Source: an uncultured Lachnobacterium sp. (GTDB lineage Bacteria > Bacillota > Clostridia > Lachnospirales > Lachnospiraceae). From it: DNA of 8,132 bases. This document shows, in pieces, positions 5,708 to 8,132 of this stretch. Made by a program: the position numbers and the translations under genes. Positions within the stretch are counted from its first letter, which is position 1. Every line of letters begins with the position of its first letter. The stretch is taken from the NCBI GenBank assembly GCA_900552085.1, contig URYB01000110.1, positions 1 to 8,132 on the forward strand. The letters are read 5' to 3'. Under the pieces are notes generated by a model. The model searched no databases. It was not told where the DNA came from and saw nothing but the letters and a program-made list of their open reading frames with translations.

Positions 5708-6160
5708 CTATTTCTCGCGGTTTTTCTTTTCGATATCTGCAAACATTGCAACTCTTGTCGCATGTCTTCCACCTAAAAACTCTGCCTCAAGGTAAGAACG
5801 AACAATATCTTTTGCCAGTTCCACACCGACAATACGCGCGCCAAATGCAATGATGTTTGCATCATTGTGCTCCTTAACCAGATGCGCAGTTGTCACATCT
5901 GAACAGACAGCGGCGCGAACACCGTTCACTTTGTTTGCTGCAATGGAAATACCAACGCCGGTACCGCAGATCAGTACGGCACAATCTACCTCTTTGTCTG
6001 CAACAGCGCGTCCGACACGCTCTCCGATCTCCGGATAATTGCAGCTTTCGGTTGTGTCTACACCATAATTTACAACTTCGTGTCCCATGCTCTCGATGAA
6101 TTCTTTGATCTGCATCTTCATCTCTACTGCTGCATGGTCATTACCTATTCCGATTTTCAT
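5708..6160 (-). CDS. rpiB: Ribose 5-phosphate isomerase B (RpiB/LacA/LacB family)
   Basis: A 150-residue cytoplasmic sugar-phosphate isomerase that interconverts ribose 5-phosphate and ribulose 5-phosphate in the pentose phosphate pathway. Seen in the sequence: IGNDHAA with Asp9 and His10; the catalytic cysteine and anion-hole loop in ICGTGVGISIAANK (Cys65, Gly67-Thr68); REHNDAN-like KEHNDAN with His99; and GGRHATRV near the C-terminus (Arg132, His133). These correspond to the E. coli RpiB residues, so RpiB is preferred over LacA/LacB or allose-specific relatives, though substrate range can vary. The start is the ATG at 6158-6160, six bases after AAGGAG. An in-frame ATG at 6208 would add 16 residues but has no ribosome binding site and lies at the predicted transcription start. 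Downstream is efp with a 95-base gap. Confidence 0.93.
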   Translation of the reverse strand: MKIGIGNDHAAVEMKMQIKEFIESMGHEVVNYGVDTTESCNYPEIGERVGRAVADKEVDCAVLICGTGVGISIAANKVNGVRAAVCSDVTTAHLVKEHNDANIIAFGARIVGVELAKDIVRSYLEAEFLGGRHATRVAMFADIEKKNREK

Positions 6161-6210
6161 GAAAATCTCCTTCCCTCTTTTGAATATCAGTCCATATCCA
6201 CATTCCATTT

Positions 6211-6239
6211 ATTTTATCGCATCAGCATACTTTCGTCAA
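6211..6239 (-). promoter_or_regulatory. Sigma-A promoter of rpiB, spanning the 3' end of the response regulator gene
   Basis: On the minus strand: TTGACG (6239-6234), a 17-base spacer and TAAAAT (6216-6211). Both boxes match the consensus at 5 of 6. The -35 box and most of the spacer lie inside the last codons of the response regulator gene, whose stop is at 6222-6224. The predicted start is near 6204, so the leader is about 45 bases. Confidence 0.7.
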
Positions 6240-6845
6240 ATAAAAAACGGCAAGCTGCGTTCTGTCGCGCAAAGAAAGTTTCTCAAGTATCTGGCTGATA
6301 TAGTTGCGCCCGGTTCCCTCACTTAAGAAAAGTTCCTCGGCAATCTCCCGGTTGCTTTTTCCTGCGCCCACGAGTGCTATGATCTCCTGCTCCTTTTCTC
6401 CAATATCATACCCGCTATAATCAAGGCTATTCTTTGTCTGTATCAAAACCGGAAGTTTGTTTACCACTTCACCACCAAATACGCTCTGTCCCTGTTCCAC
6501 CGCCAAAAGCGCCGGAAGCAGTCCTTCAAAATCCTGTTTGAGAATGTATCCTTTTGCACCTAAATTCAATGCTTTTATGATATATTCATCGTCCGAAAAT
6601 GTTGTGAGAAACAAAATTTTGGCTGCCGGATCTTTTTCGAGGATCTGTTCTGCCGCTTCTAATCCACTCATCTCTTTCATCTGGATATCTAAAAGCAGCA
6701 CATCCGGATGCTCACTCTCATATAATGCAACCGCATCTTTTCCATCATTTCCGGTGGCAACGACGGTCACCTGCGGATCGGATTCGAGTATGGTTTTCAA
6801 TGAGATTGCAACCAGCTGGTCATCATCTACAACTACAACTTTCAT
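6222..6845 (-). CDS. NarL/FixJ-type response regulator (REC plus LuxR-type HTH)
   Basis: A 207-residue two-component response regulator. The receiver domain (about 1-120) shows the acidic pocket Asp7-Asp9, the phospho-accepting Asp53 in LLDIQM, Thr81/Thr82 in FLTTF and the conserved Lys103 in YILKQD. The C-terminal LuxR-type DNA-binding domain (about 147-205) contains EKEQEIIALVGAGKSNREIA and the recognition-helix region LSEGTGRNYISQILEKL. The ATG at 6843-6845 follows AAGGGAG with a 5-base spacer. It lies 15 bases after the sensor kinase stop codon in the same operon, so the kinase is its expected phosphodonor. Targets are unknown; the inverted repeat over the operon promoter is a plausible one. 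No ABC transporter or membrane-stress gene lies adjacent within the window to indicate the stimulus. Confidence 0.95.
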   Translation of the reverse strand: MKVVVVDDDQLVAISLKTILESDPQVTVVATGNDGKDAVALYESEHPDVLLLDIQMKEMSGLEAAEQILEKDPAAKILFLTTFSDDEYIIKALNLGAKGYILKQDFEGLLPALLAVEQGQSVFGGEVVNKLPVLIQTKNSLDYSGYDIGEKEQEIIALVGAGKSNREIAEELFLSEGTGRNYISQILEKLSLRDRTQLAVFYLTKVC

Positions 6846-6860
6846 AGTATCTCCCTTTTC

Positions 6861-7976
6861 TTATTGCTGTCTTTCTTTTGGTATCGATAATAAAATGCGG
6901 AATCCGCGATCTGCAAAAAACGAAATCGTTCCATGCAGTGCTTCCACACGATCCCTCATATTTGCAAGCCCAATACCGCCTTTCCCTTCTGTGACTGCAT
7001 CCGGCACATGTGCGCCGCTTCCATTGTCCTCCACCGACATCTGGTAAAAGCCGGGATGTTCACACAGAAATATCGTAACGGCCGAGGCATTACTGTGGCG
7101 CACGACATTTGCCATCGCTTCCTTCGCAATTGCCACAAAACAGTACTTGACACTGCGCGGAATGTCCACAGACATATCATAATGCAGCTGCATTTCATAC
7201 TTTTCTTCAAATTCTCTGCTGATATCCAGAAGCGCCTGATGCAGATCCAATGATTCATTGTGCAGATCATGCACGCTTTCGCGGATATTGTTCATTGCCT
7301 CTCCCAATGTATCATTGACCTGTAAAAGCTGGCTGTGCAGAGGTTCTTCCTTGTGGATCGTCTGTAATGCACCCATCTGCAAAATGGCCCGCGACAGCAT
7401 ATGCCCCACGTTGTCGTGGATTTCCCGCGCAATCCGGTTTCGCTCCTGCAACGTGGCCAAATGAATCTCATAATCCTGTTTTTCCATCAGTTCCTGTTGA
7501 CGCTTCTGCATCACAAGCCGCAGTTCTGTGGAACTGTCCTTCAAATGAATATAGTCATTTTTCTGCTTCAGACAGGTTCTCGTCCGGTACGCGAAAAATC
7601 CTGCAAATGCCATGGCAAATATCCACAACAGCATCCGTAATGTTGCGTTTTTTCCACTGTGCCATGCATATAATTCATAAAAAGTTCCCACCGCCACGGC
7701 CAGACTCTCCCCATAGATACACCACTTCTGTTTTGCCATCATAATGTCATAACCGATCAATGGCAAAAAGCAGAAAAGTGCCGGCATCCAAAATCCTGCT
7801 GCCACCATCACAACCGCAATGACCAGATGCATGGTCTCACTCTCCAGATAATTAAGCAGTGCAAGAACGATCAGCGCCACAAGTGCCACAATCACCGGAC
7901 GCACCCAGCCGGTTGTCCCTGCCAAAAGAAACACACCAAGCAGATATAAAATTCCATTGTCGATCAATCGTTCCAT
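6861..7976 (-). CDS. Membrane sensor histidine kinase, HisKA_3/NarX-LiaS-DesK type
   Basis: A 371-residue sensor kinase. The N-terminus carries about five hydrophobic segments (roughly 8-20, 27-43, 49-78, 88-104 and 112-130) with no sizeable extracellular domain, suggesting sensing within or at the membrane. A helical, charged linker (about 131-178) leads to the HisKA_3 dimerisation domain with phosphorylated His187 in REIHDNVGH. The ATPase domain shows the N box with Asn290 in AMANVVRH, the G1 box DNGSG (317-321) and the G2 region GGIGLANMRDRV (333-344). The ATG at 7974-7976 follows AAAGGA with a 6-base spacer. It is the first gene of the operon and precedes its response regulator by 15 bases. 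Compared with LiaS or DesK the overall layout is alike, but the signal cannot be deduced. Confidence 0.93.
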   Translation of the reverse strand: MERLIDNGILYLLGVFLLAGTTGWVRPVIVALVALIVLALLNYLESETMHLVIAVVMVAAGFWMPALFCFLPLIGYDIMMAKQKWCIYGESLAVAVGTFYELYAWHSGKNATLRMLLWIFAMAFAGFFAYRTRTCLKQKNDYIHLKDSSTELRLVMQKRQQELMEKQDYEIHLATLQERNRIAREIHDNVGHMLSRAILQMGALQTIHKEEPLHSQLLQVNDTLGEAMNNIRESVHDLHNESLDLHQALLDISREFEEKYEMQLHYDMSVDIPRSVKYCFVAIAKEAMANVVRHSNASAVTIFLCEHPGFYQMSVEDNGSGAHVPDAVTEGKGGIGLANMRDRVEALHGTISFFADRGFRILLSIPKERQQ

Positions 7977-8031
7977 ATCAATTCCTTTATCATCAACTTC
8001 TTTGATTTCAAATTTTTATGCCGTTTGTTTC

Positions 8032-8060
8032 AGTATAAAGAAATTTATGACAAATGTCAT
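8032..8060 (-). promoter_or_regulatory. Sigma-A promoter of the sensor kinase-response regulator operon
   Basis: On the minus strand: ATGACA (8060-8055), a 17-base spacer and TATACT (8037-8032). Each box matches the consensus at 5 of 6. The predicted start is near 8025, leaving a leader of about 50 bases before the ATG at 7976. The -35 box is one arm of the inverted repeat at 8047-8060. Confidence 0.6.
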
Positions 8061-8082
8061 CTCCTTTTCCTGACATCCGACA
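8047..8082. promoter_or_regulatory. Inverted-repeat operator overlapping the -35 box, with upstream half-sites
   Basis: ATGACA-AA-TGTCAT (8047-8060) is a perfect 6-bp inverted repeat with a 2-base centre. TGACATCCGACA at 8071-8082 adds two related GACA half-sites upstream. The spacing and position over the -35 box fit binding of a dimeric regulator; the downstream NarL-type regulator is the obvious candidate (autoregulation), but this is inference. The rest of the region to the window end is AT-rich with no gene seen. Confidence 0.5.
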
Positions 8083-8132
8083 CTTCTGTTTTTTAAATTT
8101 TTTTATTATCATGCTAGAACAATCAAAAATGT

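Noticed and set aside
5708..6208. Longer rpiB form starting at the ATG at 6206-6208
   Set aside because: No ribosome binding site, start lies at the predicted transcription start, and the family N-terminus begins at the internal MKIGIGNDHA.
8008..8112. 34-codon minus-strand ORF upstream of the kinase gene
   Set aside because: No ribosome binding site and it runs through the promoter and operator; composition is not protein-like.

Overview
The window looks like the chromosome of a Gram-positive anaerobe of the Clostridia, most likely Lachnospiraceae. Reasons: strong AGGAGG-type ribosome binding sites, sigma-A-type promoters, a TTG start, mixed GC content, and the set of housekeeping families. 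Placement at genus level is not possible from the sequence alone.

Layout. Bases 1-99 hold the N-terminus of a homocysteine S-methyltransferase-family protein (minus strand, cut by the window edge). It is divergent from a Cof-type HAD phosphatase (281-1123, plus). The phosphatase converges with, and overlaps by 15 bp, a cysteine desulfurase (1109-2254, minus). That gene is divergent from a SpoVB/MATE-like lipid-linked polysaccharide flippase (plus, ending at 3653).

An AT-rich island follows (about 3654-4960). It carries two tandem promoter-like units that share an identical 12-bp palindrome-containing repeat in the -35/-10 spacer, a GAAAGGAGG element without a start codon, a secreted lysine-rich protein with a glycine/alanine-rich hydrophobic C-terminus (3800-4579), and a 69-residue two-helix membrane protein (4601-4810). 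A probable gene remnant (4811-4954) and a strong bidirectional terminator (4968-5020) close the island. The pair resembles a large secreted bacteriocin with a small immunity protein. This is an inference from architecture, not recognition of a family, and it is the best candidate in the window for something undescribed.

Beyond the terminator everything is on the minus strand. A NarL-type two-component system (sensor kinase 6861-7976, response regulator 6222-6845) is followed by rpiB (5708-6160) and efp (5055-5612). Each of rpiB and efp has its own near-consensus promoter; that of rpiB lies across the 3' end of the response regulator gene. The kinase-regulator operon has a promoter whose -35 box lies inside a 14-bp inverted repeat, which suggests autoregulation. 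No RNA genes, CRISPR arrays, insertion sequences or complete mobile elements were seen. No gene-free stretch exceeds about 245 bases.
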